A DNA stretch of 64,000 bases from an uncultured Bacteroidota bacterium (GCA_903887415.1 CAISPO010000039.1:45835-109834), one strand, 5' to 3'; counted from the first letter of the stretch, positions 17,678-27,747 are shown. Numbers and translations are program-made. The notes: generated by a model not told the origin, from the letters alone.

Positions 17678-19918
17678 ATGGAAAAAGAAACTGAAAAAAC
17701 ACAGGGAAAGAGGCGACGAAAACGCTCGATAAGGATATTATGGATCTCCTTCATTTCCCTGGTAGCCCTGTTTATACTGCTGGTCATCGCCATAGATAAC
17801 GGCATGGTCGGTTATATGCCCTCCCTTGCCGAGCTGGAAAACCCGCAGAGTGCCATATCATCTGATGTGTACGCGGCAGATGGTACGCTGCTGGGCCGCT
17901 ACTATGTGCTCGACCGGTCGAACAGTAAGTTCACGGATATATCGCCTAATGTTATTAATGCACTGATAGCCACGGAAGACAATCGCTTTTACGAACATGC
18001 CGGAATAGACCCTATGGCTACATTGAGGGTGATCTTCAAATTAGGCCGCGCAGGCGGCGGCAGCACCATTTCGCAGCAGCTTGCCAAAAACCTCTTCCCC
18101 CGCACCAGCCACAGTTTTCTTTCCCTGCCATTTATGAAGCTGAAAGAGTGGGTGCTGGCGGTGAAGCTGGAGCGCAACCTTACCAAGAACGAGATCATTA
18201 CCATGTACCTCAATACTGTACCATTTGGTGATAATGTGTATGGCATACGTAATGCATCAATGACATTCTTTTATAAGACACCTGATAAAGTATCCGTTGA
18301 CGAGGCCGCGATATTGATCGGCATGCTAAAGGGCAATACCATTTATAACCCCCGCAGCCATCCTAAAAAATCAAAAGAAAGGCGCAATGTTGTGCTTGAG
18401 CAGATGTTCAAGTACAATTACCTCACGCAGGCGGCACTTGATTCGCTGAAGCAAAAAGAAACACCACTCGATTACCATAAAATAGATTATCACGATGGTG
18501 TTGCGCCCTACTTCCGGCAAATAGTGGAGCAACAAGTAAAGCAAGTATGCCGCGACCTGAAAAAACCAGATGGTACTCCTTATGACATTTATAAGGACGG
18601 CCTGAAAATATGGACAACCATAGACATACGGATGCAAATGTATGCCGAAGATGCAGTGGCGGAGCATCTCACCAACTGGCAAAAGGCATTTGTGGCGCAG
18701 CCGGGGTATAAAGACGGTAGCGTATGGAACAAACCTGCCGTACATACCATATTGAACGCCAGCATCAAATCGTGCGACCGCTACCAGATGTATAAAACCC
18801 AGGACATGAATGAGACCCGGGCGATGGCGGAAATGAAAAAGCCGATAAAAATGAGGGTGTTTGGATGGACAAAAGGGCATTATAAAGATACTATTATGAG
18901 CCCGGTGGATTCTATCAAATATATGAAAACCATTTTGCAGGCCGGCTTCATTGCTATGGATCCCTTCACCGGCGAAGTGAAGGCTTGGGTGGGCGGCATA
19001 GACCACAACTTCTTCCAGTTCGACCACGTAAATATTAATACTAAGCGGCAAGTGGGCTCAACCATAAAACCGCTGCTCTACTCCTTTGCAATAGACAACG
19101 GATTTTCCCCTTGCGGCATCGTGTCCACATTACCTGTGGACTTTCCTACCAAGATGGGCTACAATGCCGATAAGGCGGCACATTACGACCCGGAGGTGAC
19201 CATGAAGGTGGCACTGGCAAAATCCATCAATAACGCAGCGCTCTATGTACTGAAGCAGGTAGGCATAGACCCCTTCGTGGATTTTGTGCATAAATGCGGC
19301 ATCACCAGCCGCATGGACCCTGTGCCATCCGTTGCCCTTGGTGTTTCAGACATCTCACTTTATGAGATGATCGGCGCTTACAGCATGTTCCCAAGCGGAG
19401 GCATGAATACCCAGCCATTTTTTATCAGCAAGATCGAGGATAAGAATGGTATGCTTATCAAATCTTTTGCCGCCTCGCAGAAAGAGATCATTAACCCGAA
19501 TACCGCTTTCAAAATGGTGAAGATGATGCGTGGCGTGGTGAACTTTGGCACCGGCGCACGCCTCCGTTTCAGATACGATATCCGTAACGACATAGCCGGC
19601 AAAACCGGCACCACCAGCAACCAGGCTGATGCTTGGTTCATAGGTTATTGCCCGCAACTTATTGCCGGTGTATGGGTGGGCTGCGATGACCGTGAGTTCC
19701 GGTTCCGTACCGAGCAGATGGGCCAGGGCGCGTCGTCAGCACTGCCAATATGGGCATTTTTTATGAAGAAGGTGTTTGCAGATAAAAAGCTCGGCATAGA
19801 CCCGAATAAAGTGTTCAAACAGCCCGCGAATTTTGACGATTGTGATACAACCGATCAGTTTGGAGCCAAACCGCCAGTACTGGATACGACCCTTGAGGGT
19901 GCACCGACGATAGAATAG
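17678..19918 (+). CDS. Penicillin-binding protein 1A (transglycosylase/transpeptidase)
   Basis: ATEDNRFYEHAGIDPMATLRVI, GGSTISQQLAKNLFPR, transpeptidase region QVGSTIKPLLYSFAID and KTGTTSNQADAWFIGY. Confidence 0.92.
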   Translation: MEKETEKTQGKRRRKRSIRILWISFISLVALFILLVIAIDNGMVGYMPSLAELENPQSAISSDVYAADGTLLGRYYVLDRSNSKFTDISPNVINALIATEDNRFYEHAGIDPMATLRVIFKLGRAGGGSTISQQLAKNLFPRTSHSFLSLPFMKLKEWVLAVKLERNLTKNEIITMYLNTVPFGDNVYGIRNASMTFFYKTPDKVSVDEAAILIGMLKGNTIYNPRSHPKKSKERRNVVLEQMFKYNYLTQAALDSLKQKETPLDYHKIDYHDGVAPYFRQIVEQQVKQVCRDLKKPDGTPYDIYKDGLKIWTTIDIRMQMYAEDAVAEHLTNWQKAFVAQPGYKDGSVWNKPAVHTILNASIKSCDRYQMYKTQDMNETRAMAEMKKPIKMRVFGWTKGHYKDTIMSPVDSIKYMKTILQAGFIAMDPFTGEVKAWVGGIDHNFFQFDHVNINTKRQVGSTIKPLLYSFAIDNGFSPCGIVSTLPVDFPTKMGYNADKAAHYDPEVTMKVALAKSINNAALYVLKQVGIDPFVDFVHKCGITSRMDPVPSVALGVSDISLYEMIGAYSMFPSGGMNTQPFFISKIEDKNGMLIKSFAASQKEIINPNTAFKMVKMMRGVVNFGTGARLRFRYDIRNDIAGKTGTTSNQADAWFIGYCPQLIAGVWVGCDDREFRFRTEQMGQGASSALPIWAFFMKKVFADKKLGIDPNKVFKQPANFDDCDTTDQFGAKPPVLDTTLEGAPTIE

Positions 19919-19936
19919 TAAGAGAAAGAAATTTAC

Positions 19937-21172
19937 ATGAGCATTAAAGTAAAGATCATAAATGATCCGGTTTATGGGTTTATCCGTTTCCCTGAGCCGG
20001 AGCTGATACGGGTCATTGACCATCCTATGTTTCAGCGGTTGCGGAACATAAAGCAGATGGGGCTGGCGCAACTGGTGTATCCCGGCGCTGTGCATACCCG
20101 GCTCGCCCATTCTTTAGGTGCATGCCACCTGATGGGAAAAGCGCTTGACGAATTGAAGGCCAAAGATATAAGCCCAGATAAAGATGAATGTATAGCAGCA
20201 CGGCTGGCAGCATTGCTGCATGATATAGGCCATGGGCCATTCTCGCATTCACTCGAAAACGCGCTTGTAAGTGTGCCCCATGAAACGCTGTCGCGGCTCA
20301 TTATGCACCGGATGGATGCTGAATTTGGCGGTGGGTTGCAGAAGGCCATCGAAGTTTTTGATCATACCGGAACACCAGGCACGGTAGCGGGGAGTAAGTA
20401 TTACCTGCATCAATTGGTGTCCAGCCAACTGGATGTGGACCGCATGGATTATCTGAACCGCGACAGTTTTTATACCGGTGTTTCAGAAGGTGTCATTGGC
20501 TACGACCGCATACTACAGATGCTCACTGTGCGCGACAATGAGCTGATGGTGGAAGAAAAGGGCGTCTATTCGGTGGAGAAGTTTATCATAGCCCGCAGAC
20601 TCATGTACTGGCAGGTGTATTTGCATAAAACTGTCCTGGGCGCTGAAATGCTTCTTATTAATATATTAAAGCGCGCGAAAGAACTTGCTCAAAACGGCGA
20701 AAAACTATTTTCCACTCCGGCATTAAACTATTTCCTTTATAAGAATCTAACAGAAGGTGATTTTTTGCACGACCCGGAGCACCTGGAAAATTTCCTGCAG
20801 TTAGATGACAGCGATGTAATGGTTTCAATAAAAGTATGGCAAACGCATACTGATAAAGTATTATCTACTCTTTGTAAAATGCTCGTTTTGAGAAAATTGT
20901 ATAAAGTTTCGCTCAGTTCTGAATCTTTGGCAAGCATTTTGGAGGATAAAAAGAAAAAAATTAAAGGCGAGATGGGTTTAAATGAAAACGACTTGCAATA
21001 TTTTGTTTTCGCGGGCGTTACATCTAACAGTACCTATAATATCAATGATGAGCTGATAAAAATTGAAACAAAAAGCGGTACGGTTAAAAATATAACAGAA
21101 ATTGATGATTCATTAGTCAACCAAACACTTGCCAGAGCCGTACATAAAAACTACATTTGCTATATTCAGTGA
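19937..21172 (+). CDS. HD-domain phosphohydrolase
   Basis: FQRLRNIKQMGLAQLVYPGAVHTRLAHSLGACHL...LLHDIGHGPFSHSLE. Confidence 0.9.
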   Translation: MSIKVKIINDPVYGFIRFPEPELIRVIDHPMFQRLRNIKQMGLAQLVYPGAVHTRLAHSLGACHLMGKALDELKAKDISPDKDECIAARLAALLHDIGHGPFSHSLENALVSVPHETLSRLIMHRMDAEFGGGLQKAIEVFDHTGTPGTVAGSKYYLHQLVSSQLDVDRMDYLNRDSFYTGVSEGVIGYDRILQMLTVRDNELMVEEKGVYSVEKFIIARRLMYWQVYLHKTVLGAEMLLINILKRAKELAQNGEKLFSTPALNYFLYKNLTEGDFLHDPEHLENFLQLDDSDVMVSIKVWQTHTDKVLSTLCKMLVLRKLYKVSLSSESLASILEDKKKKIKGEMGLNENDLQYFVFAGVTSNSTYNINDELIKIETKSGTVKNITEIDDSLVNQTLARAVHKNYICYIQ

Positions 21173-21255
21173 GTTTTGGGTTTAATTAATTATGAATTTT
21201 TGGGGCCAGAAATAAAGGATATTGTTCAGCGTATGAATAACAGAAATTAACGCAC

Positions 21256-22329
21256 ATGCAGTTTACAGCGCAGCAAATAGCTACCCTGTTACAAGGCAAA
21301 CTGGAGGGAAACCCGGACGCCAAAGTAACCGATGTGGCCAAGATAGAAGAGGCAGTTGACGGCTCCCTGAGTTTTATATCGAACCCGAAATATGCAGAAT
21401 ACGCATATACTTCTGATGCATCTATTATTATTGTTAATGCTTCGCTTGAATTGTCGAAGCCCGTAAAAGCCACGCTGATACGGGTTGAAGATGCCTACAG
21501 CAGCTTTGCCTTCCTGCTCGAAAAGTATAGGGAGATCATATCCGGAGCCGCCAAAACAGGCATTGAGCAGCCTTCTTATATTGCGTCCACAGCAAAAGTA
21601 GCAGCTGATGTGTATGTAGGCGCTTTTTCTTACATTGGCGAAAATGCAGTCATAGAGCACGGTGTAAAAATATATCCCGGGTGCTACATCGGGAATAATG
21701 TAACCATTAAAGAAAATACGAAATTATATTCCGGAGTCAAGATCTATGATGAATGCCGCCTTGGGTGCAGGGTAGTAATTCACTCAGGAACAGTGATAGG
21801 GGGCGATGGCTTCGGGTTTGCACCATTGAACGATGGCACCTATAAAAAGATACCACAGATAGGCAATGTGATTATAGAAGATGATGTGGAGATAGGCTCC
21901 AATACAACCATAGACCGGGCCACTATGGGGTCAACCATCATCAGGAAGGGAGTGAAACTGGATAACCTGATACAGATAGCCCACAATGTGGAAATAGGCG
22001 AAAACACAGTAATTGCAGCCCAGACAGGCATTTCGGGCAGCACAAAAGTGGGTAAAAACTGCTCTATAGGCGGTCAGGTTGGCATGGTGGGCCATATACA
22101 TATTGCAGACGGCACACGCATCAACGCACAAAGCGGATTATCGAAATCGGTGATCAGTACAAATACTACACTGAATGGAAGCCCGGCATTTGAATATAAA
22201 AGTTCGTTGAAAAGTCAGGCAATTTTTAGAAATTTGCCAGATATGCAGCATCGGCTCCAGAAACTGGAAGAAACGGTACAGGAATTAACCGCATTATTAA
22301 GTACGCAAAACCTGGAGTATAAAAAGTGA
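21256..22329 (+). CDS. lpxD: UDP-3-O-(3-hydroxymyristoyl)glucosamine N-acyltransferase
   Basis: Hexapeptide repeats; GGDGFGFAPLNDGTYKKIPQIGNVIIEDDVEIGSNTTIDRATMG. Confidence 0.93.
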   Translation: MQFTAQQIATLLQGKLEGNPDAKVTDVAKIEEAVDGSLSFISNPKYAEYAYTSDASIIIVNASLELSKPVKATLIRVEDAYSSFAFLLEKYREIISGAAKTGIEQPSYIASTAKVAADVYVGAFSYIGENAVIEHGVKIYPGCYIGNNVTIKENTKLYSGVKIYDECRLGCRVVIHSGTVIGGDGFGFAPLNDGTYKKIPQIGNVIIEDDVEIGSNTTIDRATMGSTIIRKGVKLDNLIQIAHNVEIGENTVIAAQTGISGSTKVGKNCSIGGQVGMVGHIHIADGTRINAQSGLSKSVISTNTTLNGSPAFEYKSSLKSQAIFRNLPDMQHRLQKLEETVQELTALLSTQNLEYKK

Positions 22330-23792
22330 TTGAAGACATTTTAATTAAACCGGAAAGCAGAAAAAAAACAGAAACTTTGCATTCGACCAACAATAGTCAA
22401 AACCAGCAAACGCTAAAAGGATCTGTTACACTGCATGGCGTGGGGTTGCACACAGGCGCAAATGTAACCATGACAATGAAGCCTGCCAGTCCCGGCTACG
22501 GCATTCGTTTTCAGCGTATAGACCTCCCCGACAAGCCCATTGTAAAGGCCGATGTTGACTTTGTTGTGGACACATCGCGTGGAACGACTATAGAATATAA
22601 CGGGGCCCGTGTGAGCACCATAGAACACACGCTCTCTGCACTGGTGGGCCTGGGTATCGACAACATTCTTATAGAAATGGATGGCCCGGAAGTGCCCATA
22701 ATGGATGGCAGCGCCCGCCAGTTTATGGACGCTATAGAAAGCGCCGGCATACAGGAACAGGAGGCAAGGCGTGTCGTTTACTCCATAGACACCAACATAC
22801 ATTATTACGACCCCGTAAAGAATGTGGACATGCTGGCGGTACCATCAACCGAATACCAGATAACTGCACTAATAGATTTTAATTCTCCCGTGTTGGGAAC
22901 CCAACACGCGGCGCTGAAGCATATCTCAGAGTTCAGGGACCAGATAGGCCCATGCCGTACATTCTGCTTCCTCCATGAACTCGAATACCTGCTGGACAAC
23001 AACCTCATAAAGGGCGGCGACCTGAGCAATGCTATAGTAGTAGTGGATAAAGTGGTTAGCGACGAAGAGCTGCGCAGGCTTGCCGGTATTTTCAACAAAC
23101 AGAAAATAGAAGTAAAGCAGGAAGGCATACTGAACAACATACAACTGCATTACCCCAACGAACCGGCACGCCATAAACTACTGGACGTGATAGGCGACCT
23201 GGCACTGGTAGGACACTCTATAAAAGCACACATCATAGCCAGCAGGCCTGGCCATGCTACCAATGTGGAGTTCGCAAAGAAGATCAAACAGTACATCAAA
23301 AAGAACAAGCACCTGTCTGATATACCGCACTACGACCCGTCGCAGCAGGCGATCTACGACATCACCCAGATCGAGAAGGCGTTGCCGCATAAGTTCCCGT
23401 TCCTGTTTGTGGATAAGATCATAGAGCTGAGCGACAACCATGTAGTTGGCATAAAAAATGTTACATTCAATGAACATTTTTTCCAGGGGCACTTTCCCGG
23501 CAACCCAGTAATGCCCGGAGTGCTGCAGATAGAGGCGCTGGCACAAACCGGCGGCATTCTTGCCCTCAACAATATCCAGGACCGCGAAAACTATGATACC
23601 TACTTCCTTAAAATAGACAAAGTGCGTTTTAAGCAACTGGTGCGCCCGGGAGATACACTGATACTGAAGCTGGAATTGCTGAACCCGATACGCCGTGGGA
23701 TATGTGAAATGAGGGGGACCGCATATGTTGGTAATAAACTTGCTACCGAAGCCGAGCTCGTAGCGCAAATCGTAAGAAAAGACAAAAAATGA
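22326..23792 (+). CDS. Bifunctional LpxC deacetylase / FabZ dehydratase fusion
   Basis: LpxC part TLKGSVTLHGVGLHTGANVTMTMKPA...HKLLDVIGDLALVGHSIKAHI; FabZ part LPHKFPFLFVDKIIEL...FFQGHFPGNPVMPGVLQIEALAQ; GTG start overlaps lpxD stop. Confidence 0.92.
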   Translation: MIEDILIKPESRKKTETLHSTNNSQNQQTLKGSVTLHGVGLHTGANVTMTMKPASPGYGIRFQRIDLPDKPIVKADVDFVVDTSRGTTIEYNGARVSTIEHTLSALVGLGIDNILIEMDGPEVPIMDGSARQFMDAIESAGIQEQEARRVVYSIDTNIHYYDPVKNVDMLAVPSTEYQITALIDFNSPVLGTQHAALKHISEFRDQIGPCRTFCFLHELEYLLDNNLIKGGDLSNAIVVVDKVVSDEELRRLAGIFNKQKIEVKQEGILNNIQLHYPNEPARHKLLDVIGDLALVGHSIKAHIIASRPGHATNVEFAKKIKQYIKKNKHLSDIPHYDPSQQAIYDITQIEKALPHKFPFLFVDKIIELSDNHVVGIKNVTFNEHFFQGHFPGNPVMPGVLQIEALAQTGGILALNNIQDRENYDTYFLKIDKVRFKQLVRPGDTLILKLELLNPIRRGICEMRGTAYVGNKLATEAELVAQIVRKDKK

Positions 23793-24592
23793 TCCACCCG
23801 CTTACATACGTCCACCCGGATTCAAAGATAGGTCCTAACGTAAAAATCGATCCCTTCACCACAATACACAGGAATGTGGAGATAGGCGAAGGCACGTGGA
23901 TAGGATCGAACGTAACCATTATGGAAGGTGCGCGCATAGGTAAGAACTGCCGCATTTTCCCAAGCTCAGTGATCTCAGCGATCCCGCAGGATCTGAAGTT
24001 TAAAGGAGAAGATACCATTTGCGTGATCGGAGACAATACCACCATCCGCGAATGCGTGACCATAAACCGCGGCACATCAGACAAGAATATGACCAAAATA
24101 GGCAACAATTGCCTGATAATGGCATATACCCATATTGCGCACGACTGCGAAGTGGGTAACTCCTGCATTTTTTCTAACAACACCACACTTGCGGGCCATA
24201 TTATTGTTGGCGACTGCGTAGTGCTGGCCGGCCTTACTGCCGTGCAGCAGTTTGTGCGCATAGGCTCTTACGCATTTGTAACAGGTGGCTCACTAGTAAG
24301 AAAAGATATCCCACCGTATGTAAAGGCCGCCCGCGAGCCGCTTTCTTATGTAGGCGTAAACTCGGTAGGCCTGAAGCGCCGTGGTTATTCAATAGAGAAG
24401 ATCAACCAGATACTGGATATATACCGCATCCTGTTCGTGCGCGGTTACAATGTATCCAAAGCCCTCAGCATCATCGAAACCGACCTTCCGGTATCCGACG
24501 AGCGCGATGAGATCATCAGCTTTGTGCGCGAAACAGGCCGGGGCATCATGAAGGGCTACATTCGCAGGCATGGGGCAGAGGATATGCCTTAG
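23789..24592 (+). CDS. lpxA: Acyl-ACP--UDP-N-acetylglucosamine O-acyltransferase
   Basis: MIHPLTYVHPDSKIGPNVKIDPFTTIHRNVEIGEGTWIGSNVTI...; ATGA overlap with the upstream gene. Confidence 0.93.
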   Translation: MIHPLTYVHPDSKIGPNVKIDPFTTIHRNVEIGEGTWIGSNVTIMEGARIGKNCRIFPSSVISAIPQDLKFKGEDTICVIGDNTTIRECVTINRGTSDKNMTKIGNNCLIMAYTHIAHDCEVGNSCIFSNNTTLAGHIIVGDCVVLAGLTAVQQFVRIGSYAFVTGGSLVRKDIPPYVKAAREPLSYVGVNSVGLKRRGYSIEKINQILDIYRILFVRGYNVSKALSIIETDLPVSDERDEIISFVRETGRGIMKGYIRRHGAEDMP

Positions 24593-24597
24593 CAAAT

Positions 24598-24675
24598 TCA
24601 AAAATCAAAAGTTAAAAGTCAAAACCTCCCTTTAACGCAGCTTTTTGAATTTTGAATTTTTACTTTTGAATTTGA
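24598..24675. repeat. A/T-rich AAATTCAAAA...TTTTGAATTT inverted repeat abutting the next start codon
   Basis: AAATTCAAAAATCAAAAGTTAAAAGTCAAAA ... TTTTTGAATTTTGAATTTTTACTTTTGAATTTGAA then ATG. Confidence 0.55.
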
Positions 24676-24676
24676 A

Positions 24677-25294
24677 ATGAAAATTACCCTTGAGCACATA
24701 AGTAAACGTTTTCAGCGGCACTGGATATTTAAAGACATTAATTATTCCTTTTCCACACCACAGGCCTATGCACTACTGGGGCCGAACGGCTGCGGTAAGT
24801 CCACCCTGCTACGGATAATAGCGGGCATGCAATCTCCTTCTATAGGCAAGCTCATTTATAACAACAACGATAAAGCTATTGCGCCCGATGATATCTTTAG
24901 CCACATCAGTTTTAGCGCGCCCGGAATGGAAATAGTGGAAGAGCTTACCCTTCGTGAATTTTTTGATTTTCATTTTTCCTTCAAACGCCCCCTTCCCGGC
25001 CTGACCATAGATAAGATCATAGAGCTTACCGGTTTGAAGGGTGATGTAAATAAACCCATAGGCGACTACTCCTCTGGTATGAAGCAGCGGGTGAAGCTGG
25101 CGCAGGCCATCTTTTCTGATACTGGCGTGCTCCTGCTTGATGAGCCTTGCACCAACCTTGACCAGCAAGGCGTAGAACAATACAGGGCATGGATAGAAGA
25201 ATACGGAAAGAACCGGCTGATACTTGTTGCTTCAAATGACCCAAGAGAATACTTTTTTTGCAGGGAGCATATCGTTATAGAGGACTATAAGTAG
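24677..25294 (+). CDS. ABC transporter ATP-binding protein
   Basis: Walker A LLGPNGCGKSTL, signature GDYSSGMKQRVKLAQA, Walker B VLLLDEPC. Confidence 0.92.
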   Translation: MKITLEHISKRFQRHWIFKDINYSFSTPQAYALLGPNGCGKSTLLRIIAGMQSPSIGKLIYNNNDKAIAPDDIFSHISFSAPGMEIVEELTLREFFDFHFSFKRPLPGLTIDKIIELTGLKGDVNKPIGDYSSGMKQRVKLAQAIFSDTGVLLLDEPCTNLDQQGVEQYRAWIEEYGKNRLILVASNDPREYFFCREHIVIEDYK

Positions 25295-25363
25295 GACAGT
25301 TATTAACTTTTCAACCTTTTAACTTATCGCCCAAACCCCTACCTTTGCACCTCTGAAATAATT

Positions 25364-25435
25364 GGCCTCGTAGTACAATGGATAGTATAAGAGTTTCCGA
25401 AGCTCCAGATCCAGGTTCGATTCCTGGCGAGGCCA
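25364..25435 (+). tRNA. tRNA-Arg (anticodon CCG)
   Basis: GGCCTCG...GGTTCGATTCC...CGAGGCC acceptor pairing; anticodon loop TTCCGAA. Confidence 0.9.
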
Positions 25436-25449
25436 CTGATGATAAACTG

Positions 25450-25485
25450 AAACACTTGATAGCAGCGGCTTTCAAGTGTTTTTTC
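25450..25485 (+). terminator. Terminator after tRNA-Arg
   Basis: AACACTTGA ... TCAAGTGTT followed by T-run. Confidence 0.65.
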
Positions 25486-25555
25486 TTTTAAAGTTCAAAC
25501 ATAGTTCAAACAAATTGAGCACTTTGTAAGTGCGAAAAATATTTCTGAGCATAAA

Positions 25556-25583
25556 AAAGAGCCGCCCCAAACGGACGGCTCTA
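25556..25583 (-). terminator. Intrinsic terminator for the minus-strand ArsR-type gene
   Basis: Minus strand AGAGCCGTCCGTTTGGGGCGGCTCTTTTTT. Confidence 0.65.
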
Positions 25584-25624
25584 ATACCAATTACCTATTA
25601 AAAGTTGTCTATTATAGTCAAAGC

Positions 25625-25936
25625 CTATTCGGCTGCAATTCTATTGGCAAATAATGCAACTTGTTCAATTCGATTATTATTTAGGGAATAGTATATCTCC
25701 TTACCCATACGTTCCGTTCGTACAATATTAGCCCGGCGTAATATAGCTAGGTGCTGAGATGCAACAGATTGTTCCAAACGAAGTTTTACATAAATGTCTG
25801 TTACTTTCATTCGCTTGTTTTCTTCCAGCAATTTTAGAATCTGCTGGCGTAGTTTATGGTTAATTGATCGCAATGTCATAGCTGCATTCTTTATTGCTAC
25901 ATAATCTATTTTATTTTGTTCGCCAGTTGCTTGCAT
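25625..25936 (-). CDS. ArsR-family winged-helix transcriptional regulator
   Basis: LRSINHKLRQQILKLLEENKRMKVTDIYVKLRLEQSVASQHLAILRRANIVRTERMGKEIYYSLN. Confidence 0.85.
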   Translation of the reverse strand: MQATGEQNKIDYVAIKNAAMTLRSINHKLRQQILKLLEENKRMKVTDIYVKLRLEQSVASQHLAILRRANIVRTERMGKEIYYSLNNNRIEQVALFANRIAAE

Positions 25937-26124
25937 TTTGAAATCCTTTTTAATTGTTTGGATGGATCAAATATAGTATTAACTATTAGTAATACAACCC
26001 CTAATAATTGCAATACAGAAAATGTATATCTGTGCTTAGTAAGGGTAAAATCATATACTACTTAATTGGTTTTATCTTATTCAGAAGCCGGTGGAAATGA
26101 CTTGAAATAAGTAGAAGCAATTTT

Positions 26125-26730
26125 TTATTCTTTAATTAGTCTGCATGGAATGAAAGTATTCTCTTTCGAAGAATAGCCCAAATAATTATTTTCTGGAAAA
26201 TCAAAATCTCTTTGCTCCATATTCGTTGCGTCCCAATATAAATAGCCGCCTCGTCCTAATTCTGAATATTTTATTTCTCTGTCATCAACATTAGGGGAAC
26301 CATCATACTTAGAGACACAAGGGTAATTCGTTTCAAATCCCGAACCTTTACCTACTAATAACAAATTTGATGCAGTTTGACGATCTCCACCCAACGTTTT
26401 AATTAATAAATTCCAGTCTTCTATTGTTGGAAGACGCCATCCTTTCGGGCATTTAATATTTTGCCTGCAATAAATACCATATAATACTTTGCCTTTACAG
26501 ACCTTGTAATTTTGTATTTGTTTATTATTGACTATTGTATAATGAAAATCATTATTTGGAATGTAATTAAAATCTGTAGCCATCCATATTTGATTACCTA
26601 TTTTAACTTCCGCTACATTAGATAAACTTACTTCATTTAATTTATCTATAGAATCACTTTTGTTTGAAATGTATTTTAGGATGCCGTCTATGTTGGCTTG
26701 TATAAAAGAAGTGGATTTAAGCTCATTCAA
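26125..26730 (-). CDS. FISUMP (Fibrobacter succinogenes major paralogous) domain protein, probably N-terminally truncated
   Basis: VKIGNQIWMATDFNY...KCPKGWRLPTIEDWNLLIKTLGG...; frame stays open upstream without ATG to about 26815. Confidence 0.7.
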   Translation of the reverse strand: MNELKSTSFIQANIDGILKYISNKSDSIDKLNEVSLSNVAEVKIGNQIWMATDFNYIPNNDFHYTIVNNKQIQNYKVCKGKVLYGIYCRQNIKCPKGWRLPTIEDWNLLIKTLGGDRQTASNLLLVGKGSGFETNYPCVSKYDGSPNVDDREIKYSELGRGGYLYWDATNMEQRDFDFPENNYLGYSSKENTFIPCRLIKE

Positions 26731-26803
26731 TTCTTTTACAATTACCGATTGCCATGCTGTATCACCGCCATTTTTGTTGAAATAATTATCAATAAATTTT
26801 TTC

Positions 26804-27016
26804 CACCCCAGCCTTCATTTATATTCCTGCAAAATAGGCGGCTATATTCAGGGCATTTTCTTTTTTGTTTTATTCTTTTCCGGATACTATCCGTGGCTAT
26901 TCAAGCTGGCCATTGGCTGGGGTATCATGTCTTACCTCGAAGAAACAATTGTTCTGCTCCTGCTCCCGGAAATGAGATCAAACAGCCGCGGGCTTTATTG
27001 GGTTATCAGGAAATGA
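26804..27016 (+). pseudogene. C-terminal fragment of a CDP-alcohol phosphatidyltransferase-like protein
   Basis: Translation ...GGYIQGIFFFVLFFSGYYPWLFKLAIGWGIMSYLEETIVLLLLPEMRSNSRGLYWVIRK*; no N-terminal half nearby. Confidence 0.5.
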
Positions 27017-27084
27017 TTTTGCAGGCTTTTTTATAACTTCCGCAAAAAAAACAAACATATCTTAATCACCCAATAACAGAATCC

Positions 27085-27717
27085 ATGAGCGTCCTCACTA
27101 AATTAGCCTCATCCCTTGGCCGCCGCGATGAAGTGCCAAACCAGGAACTGGCTATACAAATAGTCGCAGCAAACGACATCGCAGCAATAAAAGAACTCGT
27201 TGAAAACCTAAACAACAAAAACAAAGACATTCATAACGACTGTATCAAGGTGCTGTACGAGACAGGCGAAAGAAAGCCTGAATTGATCTCGGCCTATGCC
27301 AAGAATTTCATTGCCCTGCTTGATAGCAAAAACAACCGCCTGCAGTGGGGCGCTATGACTGCACTAAGCAGTATAGCCGGAGAAAACCCTAAAGCGATAT
27401 ATCCCGCGCTTGCAAAAATAGTTGCTGTTGCCGATGCCGGAACGGTGATCACTAAAGATCATTGCGTGAAGGCCCTTATTAAGCTCTGTGGTGTAAAGCA
27501 ATATGCAGCAGATGCTTTCACGCTCCTCTTAGAGCAAATACTCAATAGCCCTCCAAACCAAATGCCCACTTATGCGGAAGGTGCAATGCCATTTGTAAAT
27601 GACAACAACAGGGCTGCCTTTATCAAAACGCTCTCATCCCGGTTAGGCGATATAGAGTCAGATACAAAACGTAAACGCGTGGAAAAAGTGCTGGCGAAAA
27701 TATCCGGGAAAAAGTGA
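27085..27717 (+). CDS. HEAT-repeat-like protein
   Basis: Helical repeats, e.g. NDCIKVLYETGERKPELISAYAKNFIALLDSKNNRLQWGAMTALSSIA. Confidence 0.6.
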   Translation: MSVLTKLASSLGRRDEVPNQELAIQIVAANDIAAIKELVENLNNKNKDIHNDCIKVLYETGERKPELISAYAKNFIALLDSKNNRLQWGAMTALSSIAGENPKAIYPALAKIVAVADAGTVITKDHCVKALIKLCGVKQYAADAFTLLLEQILNSPPNQMPTYAEGAMPFVNDNNRAAFIKTLSSRLGDIESDTKRKRVEKVLAKISGKK

Positions 27718-27747
27718 GTATAAAATTCAGGCGGTTACCTGAATACA

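Noticed and set aside
18371-19051. 226-aa minus-strand ORF
   Set aside because: Shadow ORF within the PBP1A gene.
26698-27036. 112-aa plus-strand ORF from the track
   Set aside because: A different frame of the same DNA gives a far more protein-like CDP-alcohol phosphatidyltransferase-like fragment; this ORF looks incidental.
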